Positions 10,142 through 16,561 of a stretch of 16,561 nt of DNA are shown in pieces (position 1 is the stretch's first letter; the number at the start of each line of letters is the position of its first letter). The stretch covers positions 1 to 16,561 of the forward strand of contig CAIZKA010000091.1 in assembly GCA_903933395.1 (NCBI GenBank), read 5' to 3'. The position numbers and the translations under genes are program-made. This stretch comes from an uncultured beta proteobacterium. Lineage in GTDB: Bacteria; Pseudomonadota; Gammaproteobacteria; Burkholderiales; Rhodocyclaceae. Under the pieces are notes generated by a model. The model was given only the letters and a program-made list of their open reading frames with translations, made no database searches and was not told the origin of the DNA.

Positions 10142-10813
10142 TTAGCACAGCAGTTTGGCAAGGCGGGCGACCCCGGCTTGCGGGCTGTCGCGCGCAATCG
10201 CCACCAGCGGGACGTCGCCGGCGTGGTGCGCCAGGCTCACCAGCATGACATCGAGCCCGACGGCCGAGCCCGGCGTTTCATTGACGACTATCGCCGTAAC
10301 GCCGGCGCCGACTTTCAGCAACGCCTCCAGCGCCGTCAGCGTATGGCTCAGGCTGCCCAGATAGCTTCCGGCCACCAGCACGCAGGGCAGGCCGCTGGCG
10401 GCGATCCAGTCGCGCACCGTATGCCTCATCGCGTCCAGCGGCGCCATGACGCCGCCGACGCCTTCAATCAGGGTCGAGACAGAGTCGGCGCCGGCGACAC
10501 GGCGCGTGAAGCCGACCAGCGCATCGAAATCGATGTCGCGCTCTTCCTTCGCCGCTGCCATGTCCGGCGACAAGGCTGCGGCGAAACGCCAGGGCGCGAC
10601 GGCATCGACTTCGGCAGCGCTCACTTCGCGCCCCAGGGCAGCCAGAAGCTGGCCGGCATCGCTGGCTTCGGCGTGGCGCGCATCGAAGCCCGAGAGTATC
10701 GGCTTGAACGCCGCCACGCGCCGGCCCTCCGTCCGCCAGTGGCGCAGCAGGGCGCAGGCAAGCCAGGTCTTGCCGATGTCGGTGCCGGTGCCGGTGATAA
10801 ACTGCGCCTCCAC
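10142..10813 (-). CDS. bioD: Dethiobiotin synthetase
   Basis: ATP-dependent carboxylase that closes the ureido ring of dethiobiotin from 7,8-diaminopelargonate and CO2, the penultimate step of biotin synthesis. The P-loop GTGTDIGKT (residues 8-16) is typical of BioD. Lys37 in FKPILSG and Glu117 in IEGVGGVMAPL match the conserved substrate/metal-binding blocks, and VVNETPG is near the nucleotide base site. I chose the GTG at 10813 (223 residues) because AAGGAG lies eight bases upstream and the protein then begins right before the P-loop as in the family; a longer frame to 10948 would run into bioA. It is transcribed divergently from bioA-bioF, unlike the common bioA-F-C-D order. The dcd gene follows after 71 bases. 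Confidence 0.93.
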   Translation of the reverse strand: MEAQFITGTGTDIGKTWLACALLRHWRTEGRRVAAFKPILSGFDARHAEASDAGQLLAALGREVSAAEVDAVAPWRFAAALSPDMAAAKEERDIDFDALVGFTRRVAGADSVSTLIEGVGGVMAPLDAMRHTVRDWIAASGLPCVLVAGSYLGSLSHTLTALEALLKVGAGVTAIVVNETPGSAVGLDVMLVSLAHHAGDVPLVAIARDSPQAGVARLAKLLC

Positions 10814-10885
10814 TTCCGTATCTCCTTGTGCTGCAAACTGTTGCCGCTGGCGCATTTTAGCGGTCCAGCCGGCCGGTTCATACCA
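10814..10885. promoter_or_regulatory. Divergent bioD / bioA control region
   Basis: Only 72 bases separate the two divergent start codons. For bioD a good -10 (TAAAAT, reverse strand, 10859-10854) would start transcription about 34 bases before its GTG, but the matching -35 is weak. No convincing bioA promoter was found. I looked for BirA-type (TTGTAAAC-like) and BioR-type (TTATMTATAA) palindromes and saw neither. Because the promoters must overlap, both directions may be regulated together. Confidence 0.4.
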
Positions 10886-12163
10886 ATGCCTGAAACTCGC
10901 GACTGGCTCACCGGTGGCCTGCCCCACATCTGGCTGCCCTACACCCAAATGCAGACGACGCCCGCGCCCCTGCCGGTGGTCGCCGCGCAGGGCGCGCGTA
11001 TCCGCCTGGCCGACGGCCGTGAACTGATCGACGGCATCTCCTCATGGTGGACCGCCTGCCACGGCTACAACCATCCCCACATCCGCGCCGCGGTCGAGAC
11101 ACAACTCGCTACCCTGCCCCACGTCATGTTCGCCGGCCTTGTCCATGAACCGGCGCTGCGCCTGGCCGCAAGGCTGGCCGCCCTGCTGCCGGGCGATCTC
11201 GAACGCGTCTTCTTCACCGAATCCGGTTCAGTGGCCGTCGAAGTGGCGCTGAAGATGGCGATCCAGTACTGGCGCAACAAGGGCCAGGCCGAAAAGCAGC
11301 GCATCGTGTACTTCCGCCACGGCTACCACGGCGACACCTTCGCCACCATGGCGCTGTGCGATCCCGAGGAAGGCATGCACGCGCTGTTCGCCGGGACCAT
11401 GCCGGACCAGATCATGGCCGAATTGCCCGCCGACGAGGCGATGAGCCGCGCCTTTGACCTGCTGCTGGACACCCACGGCGAACGCATTGCCGCGGTCATC
11501 GTCGAGCCGCTGGTGCAAGGCGCCGGCGGCATGCAGATGCACGACACGGCGACCCTGGCCTTGATCGCCGAAGCCTGCACCCGGCACGGCGTGCTGCTGA
11601 TCGCCGACGAGATCATGACCGGCTTCGGCCGCAGCGGGCGCATGTTCGCCTGCGAGGAAGCCAATGTGGTGCCCGACATCATCTGCCTGTCCAAGGCGCT
11701 GACCGGCGGCACCCTGCCGCTGGCCGCCACCGTGGCGCGCAAGCACGTGTTCGAAGCCTTCCTGTCCGGCGATCCCGCCGCCGCGCTGATGCACGGCCCG
11801 ACCTACATGGCCAACGCCCTGGCCTGCGCCGCGGCCAACGCCTCGCTCGACCTGTTCGAACGCGAGCCTCGAATGGAGCAGGTCGCGGCGATCGAAGCCC
11901 AACTCACGTTAGAACTGGCGCCTTGTCGCGCACTCGCCGGCGTCGCCGCCATGCGGGTCAAGGGCGCCATCGGCGCCGTCGAACTCAGCGGCCCGATCGA
12001 TCTCCACGCCCTGCGCCGGCGCTTCGTCGAACTCGGCGTCTGGGTCAGACCCTTTGGCAAGGTGGTGTACCTGATGCCGCCTTTCACCGTCACGCCTGCC
12101 GAACTGACCACGCTGACGGCCGCCGTGCGCAGCGTCCTTGCCGAACGTGCCGGGACCCTCTGA
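10886..12163 (+). CDS. bioA: Adenosylmethionine-8-amino-7-oxononanoate aminotransferase
   Basis: PLP-dependent class III aminotransferase that converts KAPA to 7,8-diaminopelargonate, unusually using S-adenosylmethionine as amino donor. The 425-residue length is normal. Diagnostic blocks are HIWLPYTQM, DGISSWWTACHGYNHP (the WWxxxHG segment typical of BioA), FFTESGSVAVEVALKMA, YHGDTFATMALCDP, VEPLVQGAGGM, LLIADEIMTGFGR (Asp241 contacts the pyridine nitrogen) and LSKALTGG with the Schiff-base Lys270. The ATG at 10886 lies 72 bases from the divergent bioD; a longer open frame upstream is antisense to bioD and was discarded. The stop overlaps the bioF start (TGATG), indicating translational coupling. 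Confidence 0.95.
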   Translation: MPETRDWLTGGLPHIWLPYTQMQTTPAPLPVVAAQGARIRLADGRELIDGISSWWTACHGYNHPHIRAAVETQLATLPHVMFAGLVHEPALRLAARLAALLPGDLERVFFTESGSVAVEVALKMAIQYWRNKGQAEKQRIVYFRHGYHGDTFATMALCDPEEGMHALFAGTMPDQIMAELPADEAMSRAFDLLLDTHGERIAAVIVEPLVQGAGGMQMHDTATLALIAEACTRHGVLLIADEIMTGFGRSGRMFACEEANVVPDIICLSKALTGGTLPLAATVARKHVFEAFLSGDPAAALMHGPTYMANALACAAANASLDLFEREPRMEQVAAIEAQLTLELAPCRALAGVAAMRVKGAIGAVELSGPIDLHALRRRFVELGVWVRPFGKVVYLMPPFTVTPAELTTLTAAVRSVLAERAGTL

Positions 12164-13326
12164 TGCATTCGACGCTCGATATCCTGCTGCAGCAACAACT
12201 CGCGGCGCTTGACGCCGCACATCGCCGCCGCCGGCTGCGTCCGTTCTCCTGGGTGGACGGCCGATTGCGCGATGCCGGCGGCCGCGTCCTGATCGACGCC
12301 TCCTCCAACGACTACCTCGGTCTGAGCCAGCACCCGCTGGTGAAGGCCCGCGCGGCGGAATGGGCGGAGCGCCACGGCGCCGGCGCGCCGGCCTCGCGCC
12401 TGGTCACCGGCACGCGCGACATCACCCTGGCGGTCGAGGAAAAGCTGGCGGCCTTCAAGGGCTGCGAGGCGGCACTGCTGTTCTCCAGCGGCTTCCAGGC
12501 TAATGCGACGGTGATTCCTTCTCTCGCGAGAGTCGGCGCCGGTGAGACGGCGATTTTCAGCGACGCGCTGAATCACGCCAGCATCGTCCATGGCTGCCGC
12601 GCCGCCCGGGCGCAGACGCAAGTCTTCCGCCACAACGATCTCGATCATCTCGAGGACATGCTGCGCCGGCATGCCGGAAAACCCGGCCGCAGACTGATCC
12701 TCACCGAATCCGTGTTCAGCATGGACGGCGACCGCGCCGACCTGCCGGCGCTGCTGCAACTCGCCGAGCGCCATGGCGCGGCGCTGTATGTCGACGAAGC
12801 CCATGCCAGCGGCGTGCTCGGACCGCAAGGGCGCGGCCTCGCGGCTGAATGCGGCGGCGTAGACATCGTGATGGGCACGCTGGGCAAGGCCTTCGGCGCC
12901 TTCGGCGCCTACGTCGCCGGCTCGCGGGCGTTGATCGACTGGCTGGTTAATTGCTGCCCCGGCTTCATCTACACCACGGCACTGCCGCCCGCGGTGCTGG
13001 GTGCCGTCGATGCGACGCTCGATCTGGTGCCCGGCATGGAACGGGAACGGGTGCAGTTGGCGCAGAATTCGCAGCGCCTGCGCGATGCGCTGGCGCTGCG
13101 CAACTACGACACGCTGGGCTCGACGACGCAGATTGTTCCCGCCGTGATCGGCAGCGAAGCCGACGCGCTGGCCGCGGCCCGGCGCCTGGAAGATGCCGGG
13201 ATCCTGGCGGTGGCCATCCGCCCGCCGACAGTAGCGGCCGGCACCAGCCGCCTGCGCTTCGCGCTCGGCAGCCACCTCGATGACGAGGCGATGGCCAGGC
13301 TGCTTGCGGCTTTGTCAGACCTTTGA
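12163..13326 (+). CDS. bioF: 8-amino-7-oxononanoate synthase
   Basis: PLP-dependent alpha-oxoamine synthase that condenses pimeloyl-ACP (or -CoA) with L-alanine to give KAPA, the substrate of BioA. The 387-residue protein has the expected blocks: IDASSNDYLGLSQHP, GAGAPASRLVTGT, FSSGFQANATVIP, DALNHASIVHG, TESVFSMDGD, LYVDEAHASGVLGPQGRG (Asp211, His214) and MGTLGKAFGAFGAY with Schiff-base Lys242. The ATG shares one base with the bioA stop, and no independent ribosome-binding site is evident, so expression probably depends on bioA translation. No bioC or bioH follows: the next gene is convergent apbC after a repeat-rich gap, so pimeloyl-ACP synthesis must be encoded elsewhere. Confidence 0.95.
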   Translation: MHSTLDILLQQQLAALDAAHRRRRLRPFSWVDGRLRDAGGRVLIDASSNDYLGLSQHPLVKARAAEWAERHGAGAPASRLVTGTRDITLAVEEKLAAFKGCEAALLFSSGFQANATVIPSLARVGAGETAIFSDALNHASIVHGCRAARAQTQVFRHNDLDHLEDMLRRHAGKPGRRLILTESVFSMDGDRADLPALLQLAERHGAALYVDEAHASGVLGPQGRGLAAECGGVDIVMGTLGKAFGAFGAYVAGSRALIDWLVNCCPGFIYTTALPPAVLGAVDATLDLVPGMERERVQLAQNSQRLRDALALRNYDTLGSTTQIVPAVIGSEADALAAARRLEDAGILAVAIRPPTVAAGTSRLRFALGSHLDDEAMARLLAALSDL

Positions 13327-13362
13327 CGCGGAATACTCGGTACGAAACCCTGTCATAAACGC

Positions 13363-13444
13363 GCGCAGCGCGCCGATTGGTAACCCCCCGCGAGGGGGGA
13401 AGGGGGGCGGGCGACCAATTAGCCTTTAGTTTCGGCCGCTGCGC
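13363..13444. repeat. Nested inverted repeat after bioF
   Basis: Three tiers share one centre. The outer arms are GCGCAGCG (13363-13370) and CGCTGCGC (13437-13444), the middle arms ATTGGT (13376-13381) and ACCAAT (13414-13419), and the inner hairpin CCCCCC-GCGA-GGGGGG (13384-13399). It lies between convergent bioF and apbC, where a bidirectional terminator or REP-like element would be expected. A short TTTAGTTT follows on the plus strand. Confidence 0.6.
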
Positions 13445-13502
13445 TTAACGCCGATGATGCCAGCGTTAGCCTCCACTGAAACTTCGTTTTCGCGTATTTC
13501 AG
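13443..13502. terminator. Two further hairpins between convergent bioF and apbC
   Basis: GCTTAACGC (13443-13451) can pair with GCGTTAGC (13463-13470) with one bulged T. CTGAAA (13476-13481) can pair with TTTCAG (13497-13502). The second contains CGTTTTCG in its loop. With the nested repeat just before them, they fill nearly the whole 207-base gap. A role in ending both transcripts is likely but unproven, because long T-runs are absent. Confidence 0.4.
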
Positions 13503-13533
13503 ACTCCGCGGCTGGCGCTCGGAACCATGAGCG

Positions 13534-14625
13534 TCAAGTATTCACCACCTTGATGCTGGGGAACTTGCTGGTATGGTCCTTGGCGCGCTCGGCGATCTTT
13601 ACCGCCGTGCGGCGCGCGATGGTCTTGTAGATCGCAGTCGCGGCTCCGTCCGGATCGGCTTCGACGGTCGGCTTGCCGCCGTCCATCTGCATGCGGATCG
13701 CCATGTCGAGCGGCAGGGCGCCGAGCATTTCCACGCCGTAGTCCGTGGCCATCCTGTCGCCGCCGCCGGAGCCGAAAATGTGTTCGGCATGGCCGCACTT
13801 GGAACAGATGTGAATGCTCATGTTCTCGACGATGCCGAGGATCGGGATGCCGACCTTCTCGAACATCTTGAGGCCCTTCCTTGCATCCAGCAGCGCGATG
13901 TCCTGGGGCGTGGTGACGATGATGGCGCCGGTCACGGGTACCTGCTGCGCCAGGGTGAGCTGGATGTCGCCGGTCCCGGGCGGCATGTCGATAATGAGGT
14001 AATCGACATCGCGCCAGCGCGTCTCGGTCAGCAGTTGCGTCAGCGCCTGGGTCACCATCGGGCCGCGCCAGACCATGGGTTGCTCGGGGTCGATGAGGAA
14101 GCCGATCGACATGGCCTGGATGCCGTGGGCGTCCATCGGCTCGAGGCCCTTGCCGTCCACCGACTCGGGCCGGCCGCTGGCGATGCCCAGCATCTGCGGC
14201 AGCGAGGGGCCGTAGATGTCGGCATCGAGCAGGCCCACCGTGGCGCCTTCGGCCGCAAGCGCCAGCGCAAGATTGACGGCGGTGGTCGACTTGCCGACGC
14301 CGCCCTTGCCGCTGGCCACGGCGATGATGTTCTTGACGCCGGGAATCAGCTTGACGCCCTTCTGCACGGCGTGCGTGACCACCTTGAAAAACACGTTGGC
14401 GCTGATGTTGCCGATGCCGGAGACGGTCTTCAGTTGCGCGATCACGGCGCTGCGCAGCCCTTCGATCTGGCTCTTCGCCGGGTAGCCGAGCTCGACATCG
14501 AGCGAAACATCGTTGCCGGTGATCCTGATGTTCTTGACACTGCGGCTGCCGACGAGGTCCTTGCCGGTGTTGGGATCGACGACTTCCTTGAGTGCAGTCT
14601 GGATGCTTTGTTCGGTGATGGACAT
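13534..14625 (-). CDS. apbC: Iron-sulfur cluster carrier protein ApbC (Mrp/NBP35 family)
   Basis: P-loop NTPase that carries and delivers Fe-S clusters to apo-proteins in the cytoplasm. Residues about 5-85 form the N-terminal MIP18/DUF59 domain (ALKEVVDPNTGKDLV). The deviant Walker A motif is ASGKGGVGKSTTAVNLA (Gly106 to Thr114), followed by LLDADIYGPSLPQMLG and DYLIIDMPPGTGD. The CxxC pair Cys274/Cys277 (ICSKCGH) bridges the cluster between two subunits. At 363 residues the length is standard. A weak AAAGG precedes the ATG at 14625. It faces bioF convergently and mtdB divergently. Confidence 0.95.
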   Translation of the reverse strand: MSITEQSIQTALKEVVDPNTGKDLVGSRSVKNIRITGNDVSLDVELGYPAKSQIEGLRSAVIAQLKTVSGIGNISANVFFKVVTHAVQKGVKLIPGVKNIIAVASGKGGVGKSTTAVNLALALAAEGATVGLLDADIYGPSLPQMLGIASGRPESVDGKGLEPMDAHGIQAMSIGFLIDPEQPMVWRGPMVTQALTQLLTETRWRDVDYLIIDMPPGTGDIQLTLAQQVPVTGAIIVTTPQDIALLDARKGLKMFEKVGIPILGIVENMSIHICSKCGHAEHIFGSGGGDRMATDYGVEMLGALPLDMAIRMQMDGGKPTVEADPDGAATAIYKTIARRTAVKIAERAKDHTSKFPSIKVVNT

Positions 14626-14722
14626 GAAGAACCTTTGCTGGTGACGAATTGTTGGAAAGCAAATCCCGGGTCGCGGATTATGACCGCTAAGCGGAGCGCC
14701 ATACTTGAGTGAATTAGTCGGG

Positions 14723-14752
14723 ATTATATATCAGGTTCGGCTGATGCGCCAA
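14723..14752 (-). promoter_or_regulatory. Candidate apbC promoter
   Basis: On the reverse strand, TTGGCG (14752-14747) and a perfect TATAAT (14728-14723) are 18 bases apart, predicting a transcript start about 90 bases before apbC. The plus strand here also reads TTGAGT (14705-14710) and TATATC (14727-14732), a weaker forward promoter that would overlap it. Confidence 0.4.
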
Positions 14753-14805
14753 ATCCGGAACGGGAGGCGGCGCACCGGGAAATCACCGACGCGCCGGGCC
14801 GAACC

Positions 14806-14811
14806 TATAAT
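14806..14811 (+). promoter_or_regulatory. Perfect -10 box upstream of mtdB
   Basis: TATAAT at 14806-14811 lies 46 bases before the mtdB ATG. The spacing to any -35-like hexamer is unconvincing (TCACCG at 17 bases), so either an activator helps or the weaker upstream promoter near 14705 is used. Confidence 0.35.
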
Positions 14812-14857
14812 CGACCCCAACCACTATTCAAACAAGACCTGCGAGGACATATCACTC

Positions 14858-15763
14858 ATGGAAAAGCGCACCATCATCCACCTCTTCGACCCGATGCCGC
14901 ACAACAGCCCGTTCGACATGAACATGGCGGCCGATGCCGGCTTCGAGGTCCTCCTGCCATACAGCAATGTCAAGCTCGAGGAAGTTAACAGCCTGGTCCA
15001 GGACGCCATCTTTTCACGCGGTCCGGCCGGGGTGAAGCGCACCGCCATCTTCATCGGCGGACGCGACATCGGGCTGGCCATGGGCATGCTGAACGCGGCC
15101 AAAAAAGCCATGGTGCCGCCCTTCGAGGTCTCCGTCTTCGCCGACCCCAGCGGCGCCTTCACTACCGCCGCCGCCCTGGTCGCCTGCGTCGAACGCGAGC
15201 TCAAAAACAAGCACGGCAAGGAGTTGCCGGGCCAGCGCGCCGTGGTTTTCGGCGGCACCGGCCCGGTCGGCCTGGCGACCGGCGTCATCGCCTCGCTGGC
15301 CGGCGTCGACACCACCATCGTCGATCCGTTCAACATCGAAACCGCGCTGCAGAAGGCCGATGAATACAACGCGCTGTGCGGCAGCAAGCTGCACGGCACC
15401 TACGCGAGTTCCGACGCCGACAAGGCGCGCCTCGTCGCCAGCGCCGACCTGGTGTTCTGCTGCGCCAAGGCCGGCGTAGAGGTGCTCAATGCCGACGTGC
15501 TGGCCGATGCCAAGCGGCTCAAGGTGGCCGGCGACGTCAACGCGGTACCGCCGCTGGGCATCGCGGGCATCAAGCTCAAGCATTTCGGCGAACCACTGGT
15601 GCATGTCGTCAATGCGCCCGGTGCCGTCGGCATCGGCGCACTGGCGGTCGGCGACGTCAAATACCGCCTGCAGAACCGCCTGCTGGCCCTGATGCTGAGC
15701 ACCGAGAAGCCGGTCTATCTGGATTTTCGCGATGCCTTCCAGAGGGCGCGCGAACTGGTCTGA
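14858..15763 (+). CDS. mtdB: NAD(P)-dependent methylenetetrahydromethanopterin dehydrogenase
   Basis: Oxidises methylene-H4MPT to methenyl-H4MPT with NAD(P)+, the step after formaldehyde capture in the tetrahydromethanopterin pathway of methylotrophs. The 301-residue protein resembles Methylorubrum MtdB throughout: HNSPFDMNMAADAGFEVLLPY, QDAIFSRGP, FIGGRDIGLAMGML, PPFEVSVFADPSGAFTT, the Rossmann loop VVFGGTGPVGLATG (about 129-142), VAGDVNAVPPLGIAGI and GIGALAVGDVKY. The MtdB type, rather than MtdA, fits the overall pattern. The ATG at 14858 has GAGGA 11 bases upstream, somewhat distant. A longer open frame to 14705 covers the promoter region and was not used. No other H4MPT gene (fae, mch, fhc) is in the window. 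The following OmpA-domain gene starts 74 bases later and is probably independent. Confidence 0.9.
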   Translation: MEKRTIIHLFDPMPHNSPFDMNMAADAGFEVLLPYSNVKLEEVNSLVQDAIFSRGPAGVKRTAIFIGGRDIGLAMGMLNAAKKAMVPPFEVSVFADPSGAFTTAAALVACVERELKNKHGKELPGQRAVVFGGTGPVGLATGVIASLAGVDTTIVDPFNIETALQKADEYNALCGSKLHGTYASSDADKARLVASADLVFCCAKAGVEVLNADVLADAKRLKVAGDVNAVPPLGIAGIKLKHFGEPLVHVVNAPGAVGIGALAVGDVKYRLQNRLLALMLSTEKPVYLDFRDAFQRARELV

Positions 15764-15837
15764 TCCCTGTCGGATGAAGCAAGTCCAGGTCGACAAATGT
15801 TTCGGCAAGTTTTGAACACATCATCCATGGAGGCGAT

Positions 15838-16320
15838 ATGAGCTGGTCTATGAAGTTTGGTGCCCTGGCAGTTTCAATGATGCTTGCATGTGGATCTCAA
15901 ACGGTTTTCGCAAAGGAGATCCAGACTGAAACGAAAAAGGTTGGAGGGTCCGTCAATCTGCAAACCATCACGCTCAAGGGTGATACCTTGTTCAAGTTCG
16001 GCGATGACCAATTGTCACCGGCGGGCAAAAAGGCATTGGACGACCTGGTCAAGAGCGGGAAACTTGACCCGATGACACGCTACAGGATTGAAGGGCATAC
16101 CGACAATATCGGCGACAAGTCGGATAACGGCAAGCTATCGGTCCGGCGTGCAGATTCCGTACGGAAATATCTGTTGTCGAAGAATTCGAATCTAAGGCTG
16201 GAGTCTGGCGGAAAGGGTGAAGCCTCGCCGGTGGTTCAATGTTCCGACAAACTGCCGAAAGAGAAACTCGTCCAATGCCTTGCCCCGAATAGACGGGTCA
16301 CGATCGATCCAATCAATTGA
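15838..16320 (+). CDS. Small periplasmic OmpA-domain protein
   Basis: A 160-residue protein consisting of a signal peptide plus one OmpA C-terminal (peptidoglycan-binding) domain, with no barrel. The signal runs to about residue 25 (TVFA, then KE); MLAC at 15-18 is a poor lipobox, so secretion rather than lipidation is favoured. Domain blocks are TLFKFGDDQLSPAGKKALD, IEGHTDNIG, KLSVRRADSVRKYL and NRRVTID. The Asp of GHTD and an Arg of the later motifs hold diaminopimelate in the family. Cys135 and Cys147 flank a short insertion (SDKLPKEKLVQ) between GKGEASP and NRRV, and could form a disulfide. GGAGG lies four bases before the ATG. Base composition is visibly lower in GC than mtdB. It may tether the envelope to peptidoglycan or be a fragment-like paralogue of larger OmpA proteins. 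Confidence 0.88.
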   Translation: MSWSMKFGALAVSMMLACGSQTVFAKEIQTETKKVGGSVNLQTITLKGDTLFKFGDDQLSPAGKKALDDLVKSGKLDPMTRYRIEGHTDNIGDKSDNGKLSVRRADSVRKYLLSKNSNLRLESGGKGEASPVVQCSDKLPKEKLVQCLAPNRRVTIDPIN

Positions 16321-16338
16321 CCCGGGCGGTTTCCGGAT

Positions 16339-16560
16339 TCACGACCCGTCCTGGATGCGGGCTTTGAGCCCCGCCAGGTAAGGGGCCGCCTCCGGTGAAT
16401 TTTCAGCCGGCGCCCACGGCGCCCGTTCGGCTGCGGTGAATGGCAGATAGGGTCCGGCCTTGGCTTCAAAAAACACGGTGTCCGGCTCCAGCGCGACGGC
16501 CGTGTGCCAGGTGCCATGGGGGACATCGACGCCGATCGCCGTTGCCTGCCCGCGAAGCGG
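16339..16560 (-). CDS. WbuC-family cupin metalloprotein (3' part only)
   Basis: Reverse-strand frame of 73 codons that enters from beyond the right edge and stops at 16339. The protein reads GVDVPHGTWHTAVALEPDTV, then FFEAKAGPYLP, then ERAPWAPAEN and PYLAGLKARIQ. I recognise the order (P-x-G-x-W-H-T, L-E-P-x-T-V-F-F-E-x-K-x-GPY, W-A-P-x-E) as the C-terminal half of the WbuC-like cupin family. Members are small metal-binding proteins often found near surface polysaccharide genes. The His of WHT and the Glu of FFEAK are probable metal ligands. It converges on the OmpA-domain gene with an 18-base gap. Whether a polysaccharide locus follows cannot be seen here. Confidence 0.75.
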   Translation of the reverse strand, partial: PLRGQATAIGVDVPHGTWHTAVALEPDTVFFEAKAGPYLPFTAAERAPWAPAENSPEAAPYLAGLKARIQDGS

Positions 16561-16561
16561 A

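Noticed and set aside
11803..13275. Long reverse frame opposite bioA/bioF
   Set aside because: Arg/Gly/Ala-rich shadow with no domain; both biotin enzymes are complete on the forward strand.
13573..14712. Forward frame opposite apbC
   Set aside because: Antisense shadow of a conserved P-loop protein; no start signal or known family.

Overview
The window is high-GC, densely packed bacterial chromosome. Gene content and protein resemblance point to a betaproteobacterium, possibly Rhodocyclales-like. The evidence is a diheme c4-type cytochrome, a YfcG-type glutathione transferase, Mrp/ApbC, an adjacent dcd and Orn/Lys/Arg decarboxylase pair, a bioA-bioF pair, and a methylene-tetrahydromethanopterin dehydrogenase (MtdB). 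MtdB implies H4MPT-linked one-carbon chemistry. The taxon is inferred; no rRNA or other marker gene is present.

Layout. Bases 1-3247 hold housekeeping and stress genes: the 3' end of a YihG-like acyltransferase, a reverse-strand periplasmic diheme cytochrome c, then a forward run of a DUF2721 membrane protein, a YfcG-like GST and a fumarylacetoacetate-hydrolase (FAH) family enzyme. Bases 3248-7241 form an accessory island bounded by two non-coding stretches of about 300 bases. It contains a Slam-type outer-membrane protein (TPR plus DUF560-like barrel) and, 11 bases downstream, a 669-residue lipoprotein with two related TbpB-like domains joined by 25 glycines. This is the most interesting part: a self-contained surface-lipoprotein export pair with no TonB-dependent receptor beside it.

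Bases 7242-10813 read on the reverse strand: bioD, then dcd (dCTP deaminase), then a large PLP-dependent Orn/Lys/Arg decarboxylase. bioA and bioF diverge from bioD and overlap by one base. BioF, BioA and BioD catalyse three consecutive steps of biotin synthesis; bioB, bioC and bioH are not in view. A cluster of inverted repeats separates bioF from the convergent apbC (mrp) gene.

Bases 14626-16561 hold a divergent promoter region between apbC and mtdB, then mtdB, a small periplasmic OmpA-domain protein, and the 3' end of a convergent WbuC-like cupin gene that runs off the window.
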